From assembly GCA_036009625.1 (NCBI GenBank), contig DASYLJ010000096.1:67270-131269 (forward strand): 64,000 nucleotides of DNA. The letters are read 5' to 3'. Positions within the stretch are counted from its first letter, which is position 1, and each line of letters opens with the position of its first letter. The notes under the pieces are model-generated. The model was not told the DNA's origin. It saw only the letters and a program-made list of their open reading frames with translations, and searched no databases. The DNA is from DASYLJ01 sp036009625 (GTDB taxonomy: Bacteria > Desulfobacterota > Binatia > DP-6). The translations under genes and the position numbers were made by a program. Below are positions 8,641-16,750 of the stretch, one piece after another.

Positions 8641-8903
8641 GACGGCAGGAAGTGCACCATGGCGCCGAGCAGCGACGAGAGATCGGCGTCGTCGGCGAGC
8701 TCGGACTGCAGGAGCGCGTGCGTCGCCAGGATGCGATCGACGTCGAGCGCGTCGTCGGGGACGTCGAGGAGCTGCTCGAGCTGCTTCAGGAGCGGCTGCG
8801 TCTGCAGCTTGGTATCGACGGGGATGTCGTCCGAGAGCGCGATCAGGAGACGACTGCGCTCGATCAGGCCGGCGAGGATCTCACCGTCGGTGCGCTCCTT
8901 CAC
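8637..8903 (-). CDS. Small hypothetical protein between TPR and CoA-transferase genes
   Basis: This 88-residue soluble helical protein starts at GTG (8903), overlapping the stop of the TPR gene by 4 bases. It also overlaps the CoA transferase by 4 bases at its other end. The overlaps and its regular helical composition support a real gene. It is rich in Leu/Asp (LLKQLEQLLDVPDDALDVD). No family was recognised. Translational coupling suggests that it works with the TPR protein or the CoA transferase. Confidence 0.6.
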   Translation of the reverse strand: MKERTDGEILAGLIERSRLLIALSDDIPVDTKLQTQPLLKQLEQLLDVPDDALDVDRILATHALLQSELADDADLSSLLGAMVHFLPS

Positions 8904-9235
8904 TGGCCTTCCTTCAGCTGGCGCTTCCAGTCGAGCAGCCGCGCCTTGCCGCCCTCGGCCTCGGCCTCGGGCACCATGTCGGCCGCCTGATAGATGCGCG
9001 ACAGCGTGGTGTGGGCGAGCACGTCGTCCGGTGTGAGCTCGCAGAGCTTCTTCCCCGCCTCGATCGCTTCGGCGTGGCGCCTCTCGTCGTTCAGCGCCAG
9101 CGCCAGCCCCTGCCAGGCATCGGCGAAGTCGGGGTCGACGGCGATGGCCTCGTGGTAGCGCGCGATGGCGTCGTCGACCTTGCCGTCGGCGATCAGGTCG
9201 ACCGCCTGGTCGAAGAGGTCGTACTTGTCGGCCAT
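8900..9235 (-). CDS. TPR-repeat protein
   Basis: The 111-residue protein contains about two and a half tetratricopeptide repeats: AVDLIADGKVDDAIARYHEA, then DFADAWQGLALALNDERRHAEAIEAG, then VLAHTTLSRIYQAADMVPEAE. There is no signal peptide, so it is a cytoplasmic protein-interaction module. It is the first gene of a three-gene overlapping set with the 88-residue protein and the CoA transferase. The ATG is at 9235. Confidence 0.8.
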   Translation of the reverse strand: MADKYDLFDQAVDLIADGKVDDAIARYHEAIAVDPDFADAWQGLALALNDERRHAEAIEAGKKLCELTPDDVLAHTTLSRIYQAADMVPEAEAEGGKARLLDWKRQLKEGQ

Positions 9236-9278
9236 GGCCCTGCGTAGCCGATTGGGTACGGCGCGGGCAAGGACGCTT

Positions 9279-10685
9279 TCAGAGCTCGTACTCGAAGACC
9301 CGCGCCATGCCGGCCTCCAGGTGGTAGAGGTTGTGGCAGTGGAAGAACCACCGCCCCGGGTTGTCGGCGGTGAACTCGATGCGCACCGTCTCGCCGGGGG
9401 CGACGTTGACGGTGTGCTTCAGCGGCGCGTTCTCCCCCGCCCCCTGCAGCAGGCGGAAGAAGTGTCCGTGCAGGTGCATCGGATGCCACATCATCGTCCG
9501 GTTGGTCAGCGCCACCTGGACCCGCTCGCCCTGGCGGATCAGCAGCGGGTCGGCCTTCGGATAGGCCTGGCCGTCGATGGTCCAGACGTAGCGCGCCATG
9601 TCGCCCTGGAGGTTCAGGGCGAACGCGCGGACCGGGCCGTCGGGCAGGGTCGTCGGCGCGACCGCGCGCAGGTCGGTGTAGGCGAGCGTGCGGCCGATCG
9701 TCGGGGGCACGATCAGGCTCGGCGCCGGCGCGACGTCGGGCGTGTGCAGGACGCCGATCGCCTGCCCCGACCCGTCCTGCGCCACCGCGTGCAGCGTGTA
9801 GCTGCCGGAGCCAGACAGCGTGACGACGGCGTCGTAGCTCTCCGCCATGCCCATCAGGATTTGGTCGACGGTCACCGGCGTGATCGCGAGGCCGTCGGCG
9901 TGCGTGATCTGGAGCGGATGGCCGTCGAGCGCCACGCGGAAGTAGGTCGAAGATCCGCCGTTGACGATGCGCAGGCGGATGCGCTCGCCGGGCTTGGCGA
10001 CGAGCGTCCACGGCGCCTGCGTGCCGCGGCCGTTCAGCAGGAACGCATCGTACTTCAGGTCCGACAGGTCGGCCTTCATCGGCATGCCGGGCATCATCGC
10101 CATCGGCTTCGCCGGCCCCTTCCGCAGCGCGTCCAGCGCGTCGTACGGCGAGCGGTGCAGCCAGTCGCCCAGCAGGACGACGACGTCCTGATCGACACGC
10201 AACGGCTCGTCGGCGGCTTCGATGACGAGCGGCCCGGCGAAGCCGATCTGCTCCTGGAGCGCCCAGTGCGAGTGGTACCAGTACGTCCCGCTCTGCCGCA
10301 GCGGGTACTCGTAGACGAACGTCTGTTGCGGCGCGATGGGGTCGCTCGACACCCCGGGCACGCCGTCCATGCCGGCCGGGACCAGGATTCCGTGCCAGTG
10401 GATCGCCGTCGGCTGATCGGCGAGCGCGTTCTGCGCCTCGACACGCAGCACGCCGCCCTCGCGGACACGGATCTCCGGTCCGGGATACTGGCCATTGACG
10501 GTGACGCCGGCGACCGGCTGGCGCCCGTCGGGATCGAGCGTCGTCGCGCCGACGCGGAAGGTGTACTGCGCCGGGGTCGGGCGCGGCACGTAGGGCGCCG
10601 GGGCGGCCGACGTCCCACGCGGCAGCACGAGCGCGCCACCGGCCGCAGCCCCTGCCTGGAGGAGCCGGCGACGGGATATCCTCAT
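9279..10685 (-). CDS. Multicopper oxidase, Tat-exported (CopA/laccase type)
   Basis: The 468-residue three-domain multicopper oxidase oxidises phenolics or metal ions such as Cu(I) with reduction of oxygen to water. The twin-arginine signal ISRRRLLQAGAAAGG is at the N-terminus. All four copper-ligand blocks are present: HWHGILVP (near residue 98), YWYHSHW, HPMHLHGHFF, and HCHNLYHLEAGM near the C-terminus with the type-1 Cys. A short methionine-rich stretch (PMAMMPGMPMKADLSD) near residue 200 may bind copper. The start ATG has AGGGG 5 bases upstream. It is divergent from the luxE-like operon across a 90-base region containing a palindrome. Confidence 0.9.
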   Translation of the reverse strand: MRISRRRLLQAGAAAGGALVLPRGTSAAPAPYVPRPTPAQYTFRVGATTLDPDGRQPVAGVTVNGQYPGPEIRVREGGVLRVEAQNALADQPTAIHWHGILVPAGMDGVPGVSSDPIAPQQTFVYEYPLRQSGTYWYHSHWALQEQIGFAGPLVIEAADEPLRVDQDVVVLLGDWLHRSPYDALDALRKGPAKPMAMMPGMPMKADLSDLKYDAFLLNGRGTQAPWTLVAKPGERIRLRIVNGGSSTYFRVALDGHPLQITHADGLAITPVTVDQILMGMAESYDAVVTLSGSGSYTLHAVAQDGSGQAIGVLHTPDVAPAPSLIVPPTIGRTLAYTDLRAVAPTTLPDGPVRAFALNLQGDMARYVWTIDGQAYPKADPLLIRQGERVQVALTNRTMMWHPMHLHGHFFRLLQGAGENAPLKHTVNVAPGETVRIEFTADNPGRWFFHCHNLYHLEAGMARVFEYEL

Positions 10686-10733
10686 CGTACCCCTGCCACG
10701 ACGCGCCGGTCTTAGCCGCGGCCACGTCGCACG

Positions 10734-10769
10734 GTCAACGTTGACACCACCCACCCGCCTCCCTATCCC
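10734..10769. promoter_or_regulatory. Divergent promoter with 12-bp palindromic operator
   Basis: The perfect palindrome GTCAACGTTGAC (10734-10745) contains the + strand -35 TTGACA (10741-10746), followed after 17 bases by TATCCC (10764-10769). On the - strand the same palindrome supplies TTGACC as a -35 for the oxidase gene. A repressor bound here would block both directions. The predicted + start of transcription (about 10776) coincides with the GTG of the luxE-like gene, so that mRNA may be leaderless. Confidence 0.45.
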
Positions 10770-10775
10770 TCGCGG

Positions 10776-11846
10776 GTGTCCCTGGAGATGGAGCTGGCGG
10801 CCGCCATCCGGGCCGAGGCCGACGGCGGCCCCCGGATCGACTTCGCACCCTGGGCGCTGCGCGTGTTCCGTCACCAGTACGAGCGCAACCCGGCGTACCG
10901 CGCCTTCTGCGATCGCCGTGGCGTGACGCCGGACGGCGTCGCGGGCTGGGAGGACGTGCCCGCGGTGCCCACGGCCGCGTTCCGTCACGTCGACCTGACG
11001 TGTGGTCCGGCGCAGGCGGTATTCGTCTCCAGCGGGACGACGGCAGGTGCCGACACACGCAGCCGCCACCTGGTCCCGCACCTGGACCTCTACCGTGCGT
11101 CTGCGGTGACGACGTTCCGTCGCTTCGTCCTGCCCGACGACGCGCGGCTGCACGCACTCTTCCTGCTGCCGCCACCCGCGCTGCGACCCGAGTCGTCGCT
11201 GGTGCGCATGTGCTCCTGGGTGGGCCGCGACCTGAGCGTCGGCGAGGAATGGATGGCGGGGCCGCTCGGGCTCGACGTCGACGCGCTCGTGACGCGGCTG
11301 CGCACCGCGGAGCAGAGCGGCCAGGCGGTGCTGCTCGCCGGCCCGACGTCCGGCTTCGCGGAGCTGTTCGCCACCGGCCAGACGTTCCGCCTCGGCCCGG
11401 GCAGTCGCGTCATGGACACCGGCGGGCCGAAGGGGATGAAGCGGTCGCTGTCGCGCGCGGGCTTCCTGCGCGCGTGCTGGAACCAGCTCGGCATCGCCGG
11501 CTACTTCTGCGTCAACGAGTACGGCATGAGCGAGCTGTGCTCGCAGCGCTACGACAGCGTGCTGGCCGATCGGCTCCACGGACGCAGTCTCGCGCCGCGC
11601 CGTCTGCTCGGACCGACGTGGCTGCGCACGCGCGTGCTCGACCCGGACACGCTGCAACCGATGCCGGTCGGCCGCCCCGGCCTGCTCTGCCACCACGATC
11701 TCGCCAACGCCGGCTCGGTGTCGGTGGTGCTCACCGAGGACATCGGTCGCGATCTCGGTGACGGCGCCATCGAGCTGACCGGCCGCGTCCCGGGCGCCAT
11801 GCCCCGCGGCTGCGGCCTGCTCCTGGCGGAGATGGCGACGGCATGA
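10776..11846 (+). CDS. LuxE-like acyl-protein synthetase
   Basis: The 356-residue protein belongs to the LuxE acyl-protein synthetase family, ANL-related enzymes that activate a carboxylic acid with ATP and pass the acyl group to an enzyme cysteine. Visible features are the N-terminal NPAYRAFCDRRGV, the nucleotide-binding SSGTTAGADTRS near residue 87, the NEYGMSELCSQRY block, and a near-C-terminal cysteine in PRGCGLLLAE. That cysteine corresponds to the acyl-accepting Cys of LuxE. The start is GTG 10776; ATG 10788 is an alternative. It overlaps luxC by 4 bases. No luxAB is present, so light production is not implied. Confidence 0.85.
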   Translation: MSLEMELAAAIRAEADGGPRIDFAPWALRVFRHQYERNPAYRAFCDRRGVTPDGVAGWEDVPAVPTAAFRHVDLTCGPAQAVFVSSGTTAGADTRSRHLVPHLDLYRASAVTTFRRFVLPDDARLHALFLLPPPALRPESSLVRMCSWVGRDLSVGEEWMAGPLGLDVDALVTRLRTAEQSGQAVLLAGPTSGFAELFATGQTFRLGPGSRVMDTGGPKGMKRSLSRAGFLRACWNQLGIAGYFCVNEYGMSELCSQRYDSVLADRLHGRSLAPRRLLGPTWLRTRVLDPDTLQPMPVGRPGLLCHHDLANAGSVSVVLTEDIGRDLGDGAIELTGRVPGAMPRGCGLLLAEMATA

Positions 11847-12997
11847 CGCCGCTCGGCGCCGCCATCGACGCCGCGCTCGCGGCACGCGAGCGGCTGCGCG
11901 ATCGACCGCGGCGCGAGACCGCGCGCTCGCTGGCAGCGGCCGCCACGCGTTGGCGCGACGACGTCGACCTGCGCGCGGCACTGCCCGCCGCCACGCGACT
12001 GTCGCCGGACATGATCGACGCGGTGATGCCACGCATCACCGGCGCGCTCGATGCCGACGCCATGACCGAGCTCGTCGCGCGCGAGCTGGGACCGCGCCCC
12101 ACCGCAGGCCCCGCGCTCGTGGCGCACGTGCTGGCCTCGAACGTTCCTGCACTGGCGCTGCCCGCGATCGCGCTCGGCTGCCTGGCGGGTGCGGCCGTGG
12201 TCGTCAAGTCCGGTCGCGACGACGTGCTGTCCGCGCCCGCGTTCCATCGCGCGCTCGAGACGGTCGACCCCGAGCTCGCCGCCACCGTGGTGTCGACGTA
12301 CTGGACGGGCGGTGATCGCGGGGTGGAGGACGCGGTGCTGGCGCGCGCCGACGTCGTCGTCGCCAGCGGCAGCGACGCCACGATGCAGGCACTCGCGCCG
12401 CGGCTCGGCACGCGCCTGCTCGCACACGGCGCACGGGTGAGCTGCATCGTGGTCGCGTCCGACGACGCCGACGTCGCGGCCCGCGTCGCCTCCGACGTGG
12501 CCCTCTATGATCAGCGCGGATGCCTCTCGCCGCACACCGTCTACGTGGTCGGCGACGCGAGCGCGTTCGCCGAACGGCTGGCGGTGGCACTGGCGACGCA
12601 GCCCGCCGCCGGACCGGCGACGCTGGAGGAGCGCGCCGCCCGTCGCACGCTGCTGGCCGTATCCGAGTGGCAGGGTGACGTCCTCCACGGCGACGGCGTG
12701 CTCTGCGGCCCACCGGCGCCGTTTCGTCCGACGTGCGGCGGCCGCGTCGTACGCGTGCAGGAGGTGCGATCGATCGCGGACGTGCCCACGCTCCTCCCGT
12801 CGCACGGCATCGAGTGCGTCGGCATCGCCGGCCTCGATCCCGACACCGCCGCGCTCGCACGGCTCGGCGTGGCGCGCGTGTGTCCCGTCGGACGCATGCA
12901 GTCCCCGCCGCTGGCGTGGCCGTGCGGGCAACACGCGCCGCTGCGCTCACTGCTGCGTCTCGAGACGCCGCCGGCACTGCTGGTGGAGGCGGCGTGA
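11843..12997 (+). CDS. LuxC-like acyl-CoA/acyl-enzyme reductase
   Basis: The 384-residue protein matches the LuxC family, NADPH-dependent reductases that take an acyl thioester to the aldehyde. Key regions are the Rossmann-like HVLASNVPALALPAIALGCL, VVVKSGRDD, and DQRGCLSPHTVYV, whose Cys is the acyl-accepting catalytic residue. With LuxE upstream (ATGA overlap), the pair would form a fatty acid reductase complex that makes an aldehyde from a free acid. The stop overlaps the GTG start of the aminotransferase, pointing to that enzyme as the aldehyde consumer (inference). Confidence 0.85.
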   Translation: MTPLGAAIDAALAARERLRDRPRRETARSLAAAATRWRDDVDLRAALPAATRLSPDMIDAVMPRITGALDADAMTELVARELGPRPTAGPALVAHVLASNVPALALPAIALGCLAGAAVVVKSGRDDVLSAPAFHRALETVDPELAATVVSTYWTGGDRGVEDAVLARADVVVASGSDATMQALAPRLGTRLLAHGARVSCIVVASDDADVAARVASDVALYDQRGCLSPHTVYVVGDASAFAERLAVALATQPAAGPATLEERAARRTLLAVSEWQGDVLHGDGVLCGPPAPFRPTCGGRVVRVQEVRSIADVPTLLPSHGIECVGIAGLDPDTAALARLGVARVCPVGRMQSPPLAWPCGQHAPLRSLLRLETPPALLVEAA

Positions 12998-14193
12998 GCG
13001 AAGAGCTCGCGGCACTGTTCCGCCGCCACGTCTGTCTCACGTCCGACGCGCCGATGGGGCTCGTCGTCGCCGATGCGCGCGGCAGCACCGTGCGCGACAC
13101 GCAGGGGCGCGAGTGGCTGGACCTGCTCGCGGGCATGGGCGTCGCCAACGTCGGGCACGCGCATCCGGCCGTCGTCGCGGCCATTCGCGCGCAGACGGAG
13201 AAGCACCTGCACGTCATGGTCTACGGCGAGTTCGTGCAGGAGCCGCAGGTCCGGCTCGCGACACGACTCGCCGGCCTGCTGCCGTCGTCGCTCTCGGTGA
13301 CGTACTTCACGTCGAGCGGTGCCGAAGCCATCGACGGTGCGCTCAAGACGGCGCGCAAGCACACGGGTCGACGGCGCTTCGTCGCCTTCGATGGTGGGTT
13401 CCACGGCGACACCTGGGGCGCGCTCTCGATCGGCGGCAATCCCGTCTACCGCAAGCCGTTCGAGCCGCTCCTGCCCGACGTCGCCTTTCTCCCGTTCGAC
13501 GACGTGGCCGCGCTGGGCGCGATCGACGCGCAGGTCGCGGCTGTCGTGGTCGAGCCGGTGCAGGCGGAGGGCGGCGTGCGCATCCCGCACGACGACTTCC
13601 TGCCCGCGTTGCGACGACGCTGCAGCGAGGTCGGCGCCCTACTCGTCTTCGACGAGGTGGTGACGGCCTTCGGACGCACGGGGCGTCTCTTCGGGCACGA
13701 GCACTGGGGCGTCGTGCCCGATCTGCTGGTGCTGGCGAAGGCGATCGGCGGCGGCATGCCGCTCGGCGCGTTCGTCGGCAGTCCCGACGTCATGCAGACG
13801 CTGCGGCACGACCCGCCGCTGGCGCACGTGACGACGTTCGGGGGGCATCCGGTGTCGTGCGCTGCGGGGCTCGCCGGGCTCGAGGTGCTGCTCGCGGACG
13901 GGCTCGTCGAGCGCTCGGCGGAGCTCGGCGCGCGGCTGCTCGGCGACCTCGGCGGGCTGATCGGTCGCGGCGGGCTCACGGCCGTGCGCGGGCTCGGCAT
14001 GCTGCTCGGCCTCGAGCTCGCCGACGCCGCGTCGTGTCGACGATTCGTCGATCGCGCCGTCGCGGCCGGGCTCATCCTCAACTGGACGCTGCATGCCGAC
14101 ACGGTGGTCCGGCTGGCACCCCCACTCGTCCTCACCGATGCCGAAGCCACGCGTGCGATCGCGACGATCGCCGATGCGCTCGGCGATACCTAG
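12994..14193 (+). CDS. Class III (PLP) aminotransferase
   Basis: The 399-residue fold-type I aminotransferase has family-typical blocks: LDLLAGMGVANVGHAHP, FTSSGAEAIDGALKTAR, FDEVVTAFGRTGRLFGHEHW, and the PLP lysine in LVLAKAIGGGMPLGAF near residue 249. It resembles acetylornithine/4-aminobutyrate/diamine transaminases. The GTG start sits in a GTGA overlap with luxC, so the three proteins are translationally coupled. The likely job, aminating the aldehyde made by LuxE/LuxC, is inferred from context alone. The 3' end overlaps the convergent ECF sigma gene by 4 bases. Confidence 0.9.
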   Translation: MSEELAALFRRHVCLTSDAPMGLVVADARGSTVRDTQGREWLDLLAGMGVANVGHAHPAVVAAIRAQTEKHLHVMVYGEFVQEPQVRLATRLAGLLPSSLSVTYFTSSGAEAIDGALKTARKHTGRRRFVAFDGGFHGDTWGALSIGGNPVYRKPFEPLLPDVAFLPFDDVAALGAIDAQVAAVVVEPVQAEGGVRIPHDDFLPALRRRCSEVGALLVFDEVVTAFGRTGRLFGHEHWGVVPDLLVLAKAIGGGMPLGAFVGSPDVMQTLRHDPPLAHVTTFGGHPVSCAAGLAGLEVLLADGLVERSAELGARLLGDLGGLIGRGGLTAVRGLGMLLGLELADAASCRRFVDRAVAAGLILNWTLHADTVVRLAPPLVLTDAEATRAIATIADALGDT

Positions 14194-14852
14194 GGCGCGC
14201 TCCTGATGCGCGCCATGACCGCAGTCACGATGCGGTCGCAGCGATGCCCCGCGAAGGCGAAGACGCCATGGGTCGAGACGTCGAGCGTGGCATCGAGCCG
14301 TGTCCGCAGCAATCCGCGCGCGCGATGCAGGCGGGTCTTCACGGTGGCCTCGGGTACGTCGAGGCAGCCCGCGGTCTCGGCGACGCTGAGCCCCTCGAGA
14401 TCGCGCAGCATGAACACCGTGCGGTAACGCGCCGGCAGCGCATCGGTGGCCGCCTCGATGGCCGCCACCATCTCGCGCGATCCGAGCTCGTCGTCGGGTG
14501 ACGGCGTCGGCGCGACCATCGAGCCGGCCGCCTCGAGCGCGACGTGTCGTGCACGACGGCGCCCGCGCGCGATCGCCTCGTGTACCGCGATGCGCGTGAG
14601 CCACGTCGCGAAGCTGGCGCGACCGGCGAACTGCCGCAGGTGTGTGTAGGCGCGAACCCACGCGTCCTGCACCACGTCCTCGGCCTCGAGCTCGTCGCGA
14701 AGGACGGCCCGCGCCGCCCGGAAGACCCGTTGATTGTATCGTCGCATGAGAATCTCGAATGCCTCGATATCGCCGCCCAGCACGCGTGCGACCACCACGT
14801 CGTCGGGCGATGCGCCCGCGTCCGGCTCGTCGGTCACCATCGATGGCTGCAC
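14190..14852 (-). CDS. ECF sigma factor (sigma-70 family)
   Basis: The 220-residue protein has region 2 (MRRYNQRVFRAARAVL, DVVQDAWVRAYTHL, FATWLTRIAVHEA) and region 4 (ALPARYRTVFMLRDLEGL, VPEATVKTRLHRARGLLR). It carries a C-terminal extension with a His/Cys motif, FAGHRCDRIV. The GTG start at 14852 is favoured by AGGAGG (14858-14863) with 5-base spacing; the ATG at 14840 would be too far. No anti-sigma gene is adjacent, so the Cys-containing tail or another partner may sense the signal. It is divergent from doxX with mirror-image promoters, suggesting autoregulation. Confidence 0.9.
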   Translation of the reverse strand: MQPSMVTDEPDAGASPDDVVVARVLGGDIEAFEILMRRYNQRVFRAARAVLRDELEAEDVVQDAWVRAYTHLRQFAGRASFATWLTRIAVHEAIARGRRRARHVALEAAGSMVAPTPSPDDELGSREMVAAIEAATDALPARYRTVFMLRDLEGLSVAETAGCLDVPEATVKTRLHRARGLLRTRLDATLDVSTHGVFAFAGHRCDRIVTAVMARIRSAP

Positions 14853-14876
14853 ATGGTCCTCCTGTCGCCTCACTCC

Positions 14877-14934
14877 ATGGAGTGCGCAGGCCCGAAAAGG
14901 TTCCCGGGAACTTCCCGGTCGCTGGCCACTCCAT
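14877..14934. promoter_or_regulatory. Mirror-image divergent ECF promoters
   Basis: A 12-bp palindrome GTTCCCGGGAAC (14900-14911) gives back-to-back -35 elements. On the + strand GGGAAC (14906-14911) is followed by 16 bases and ACTCCAT (14928-14934). On the - strand GGGAAC (14905-14900) is followed by 16 bases and the identical ACTCCAT (14883-14877). GGAAC is the classic ECF -35 core. One promoter faces the sigma gene and the other faces doxX-cytochrome, so both are probably read by the encoded sigma factor. Confidence 0.75.
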
Positions 14935-14952
14935 TCGTGCGGAGGTGGCAGC

Positions 14953-15381
14953 ATGACACAAACGACTCTTCCGCATCGCGTCGAAACCGCACGGATCGCA
15001 CTCCGCGTCGGGCTCGGCCTGGCCGCGTTCCTGGCCGGGCTCGACAAATTCGTGGGCCTGCTCGCCGACTGGCCGGGCTACGTCGCACCCATGGTCGCAG
15101 CGGCGCTCCCCGTCTCGCCCGACGTCTTCATGCGCGTGATCGGTGTGGTCGAGATGGCCGTCGGGCTCGCGATCCTCACCTCCTGGACGCGCGCCGGCGC
15201 GTGGGTGGCCATGGCCTGGCTGCTGCTCATCGCCGGGAATCTGGTTCTGACCGGTCACTTCTTCGACGTCGCGGTGCGCGACGTCGAGATGGCGATCGCG
15301 GCCTTCGCCCTCGCCCGTCTGACCGAGGCGCACGAGGCCGCCGCCGGCGCGGGGGCGCAGCGGTTCGAGGCCGCGGCTTGA
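14953..15381 (+). CDS. DoxX family membrane protein
   Basis: The 142-residue protein has four predicted transmembrane helices and the DoxX-like GLAAFLAGLDKFVGLLADWPGY near residue 24. DoxX proteins are membrane components linked to quinone/thiol redox or stress tolerance, but most are uncharacterised. GGAGG lies 7 bases before the ATG. The stop overlaps the next ATG (TGATG), so it is co-translated with the di-haem cytochrome. The upstream ECF-type promoter predicts control by the divergent sigma factor. Confidence 0.85.
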   Translation: MTQTTLPHRVETARIALRVGLGLAAFLAGLDKFVGLLADWPGYVAPMVAAALPVSPDVFMRVIGVVEMAVGLAILTSWTRAGAWVAMAWLLLIAGNLVLTGHFFDVAVRDVEMAIAAFALARLTEAHEAAAGAGAQRFEAAA

Positions 15382-16745
15382 TGCGCCCGCACATGACGAC
15401 CCGGGCAGTGGTGGCGCTGATCGGTGTCCTGGCGTGCGGCGTGGTGCTCGCCGATCCGTTTCGGGTCGCCGGCCAGGAGCGCTTGCAGGACGACGTGCCC
15501 CGCCGCGGCTTCGACCACGTCATCGAGGCCACCGCCCGCCGGCTCGTCGACGAGGGACGCCAGATTTTCCGCCACGACACCTTCGGCGACGAGGCCTTCT
15601 GGGGCGGTCAGCTCCGACTCCACGAGGCGATCGCGGGCGAGCGACACGGCGGCGTCGGCCCCGGCGTGAGCCCCGCGACCGCGCTCGCCGTCGGGCTCAA
15701 GGTCGACGTCGACGCGCTCCCGACCGGGCTGCGGCGACAGCTCCGTCGTGGCGGGGTCGACCTCGACGATCCTGCGACGACGCTCGCACTCCTCGCCCTC
15801 GACGCGGTCGTCGGCGTCACCGGTCGCTTCGACGCCAAGGGGCAGCTGACGTCCGTCGGCATCCAGTGCGCGCTCTGCCATTCGACCGTCGACGACTCGC
15901 TGGCGCCCGGCATCGGCAACCGTCTCGACGGATGGGCGAACCGCGACCTCGACGTCGGCACCGTGATCGGCCTGGCGCCTGACCTGTCGCCCGTGGCCAA
16001 CGTGTTGGGCGTCGACGAGGACACCGTGCGCGCCGTCCTCGCGAGCTGGGGGCCCGGTCGCTTCGACGCGCAGCTGTTCCTCGACGGCAAGGCCTTCCGA
16101 CCCGACGGCGACACGGGCGCCGCCCTGATCCCGCCGGCGTTCGGGCTCACCGGCGTGAACCTGCACACGTCGGGGGGCTGGGGCGGCGTCTCGTACTGGA
16201 ACGCCTTCGTCGCCAATCTCGAGATGCACGGCCAGGGCACCTTCGTCGACGCGCGGATGAACGACGCCGAGCGCTTCCCCGTCGCCGCAGCCAACGGCTT
16301 TGCCGACGTGCGCGCCGAGACCGACCGCATCACGTCGAAGCTCCCCGCGCTGCACTTCTATCAGCTGGCCATGCCGGCGCCGTCGCCGCCGGCGGGCAGC
16401 TTCGACGCGGCGGCGGCGACGCGTGGTCGCGACCTGTTCGCGGGCAAGGCGCGCTGTGCCGGCTGCCACGTGCCGCCGCTCTACACCGAGCCGGGGTGGA
16501 ACCTGCACACCGCGGAGGAGATCGGCATCGACGACTTCCAAGCCGAGCGCGCTCCCGATCGTCGCTACCGCACGACACCGCTCGCCGGTCTGTGGACGCA
16601 CTCGAAGGGCGGCTACTACCACGATGGCCGCTTCGCGACCCTGACCGACGTGGTCCGTCACTACGACGGCACGTTCGGGCTGCAGCTCACCGGCGCCGAG
16701 GTCGGGGACCTGGTGCAGTTCCTGAAGTCGCTACCGAACGAATGA
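15381..16745 (+). CDS. Di-haem cytochrome c (MauG/CcpA-like)
   Basis: The 454-residue exported protein has an N-terminal hydrophobic signal and two c-haem sites: CALCH near residue 163 and CAGCH near residue 359. The second half (LPALHFYQLAMPAPSPP, YRTTPLAGLWTHSKGGYYHDGRF) is typical of the di-haem peroxidase/oxidase superfamily, and TTPLAGLW-HxxxYxHDG is the conserved C-terminal block. It is probably periplasmic and takes electrons from or to a redox partner; peroxidase activity is not certain. It is coupled to doxX by overlap and shares the predicted ECF promoter, suggesting a redox-stress response pair. Confidence 0.85.
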   Translation: MRPHMTTRAVVALIGVLACGVVLADPFRVAGQERLQDDVPRRGFDHVIEATARRLVDEGRQIFRHDTFGDEAFWGGQLRLHEAIAGERHGGVGPGVSPATALAVGLKVDVDALPTGLRRQLRRGGVDLDDPATTLALLALDAVVGVTGRFDAKGQLTSVGIQCALCHSTVDDSLAPGIGNRLDGWANRDLDVGTVIGLAPDLSPVANVLGVDEDTVRAVLASWGPGRFDAQLFLDGKAFRPDGDTGAALIPPAFGLTGVNLHTSGGWGGVSYWNAFVANLEMHGQGTFVDARMNDAERFPVAAANGFADVRAETDRITSKLPALHFYQLAMPAPSPPAGSFDAAAATRGRDLFAGKARCAGCHVPPLYTEPGWNLHTAEEIGIDDFQAERAPDRRYRTTPLAGLWTHSKGGYYHDGRFATLTDVVRHYDGTFGLQLTGAEVGDLVQFLKSLPNE

Positions 16746-16750
16746 CGCGC

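Noticed and set aside
10776..12997. Bioluminescence (lux) operon
   Set aside because: LuxE and LuxC homologues are present but luxA/luxB are absent and an aminotransferase follows instead.
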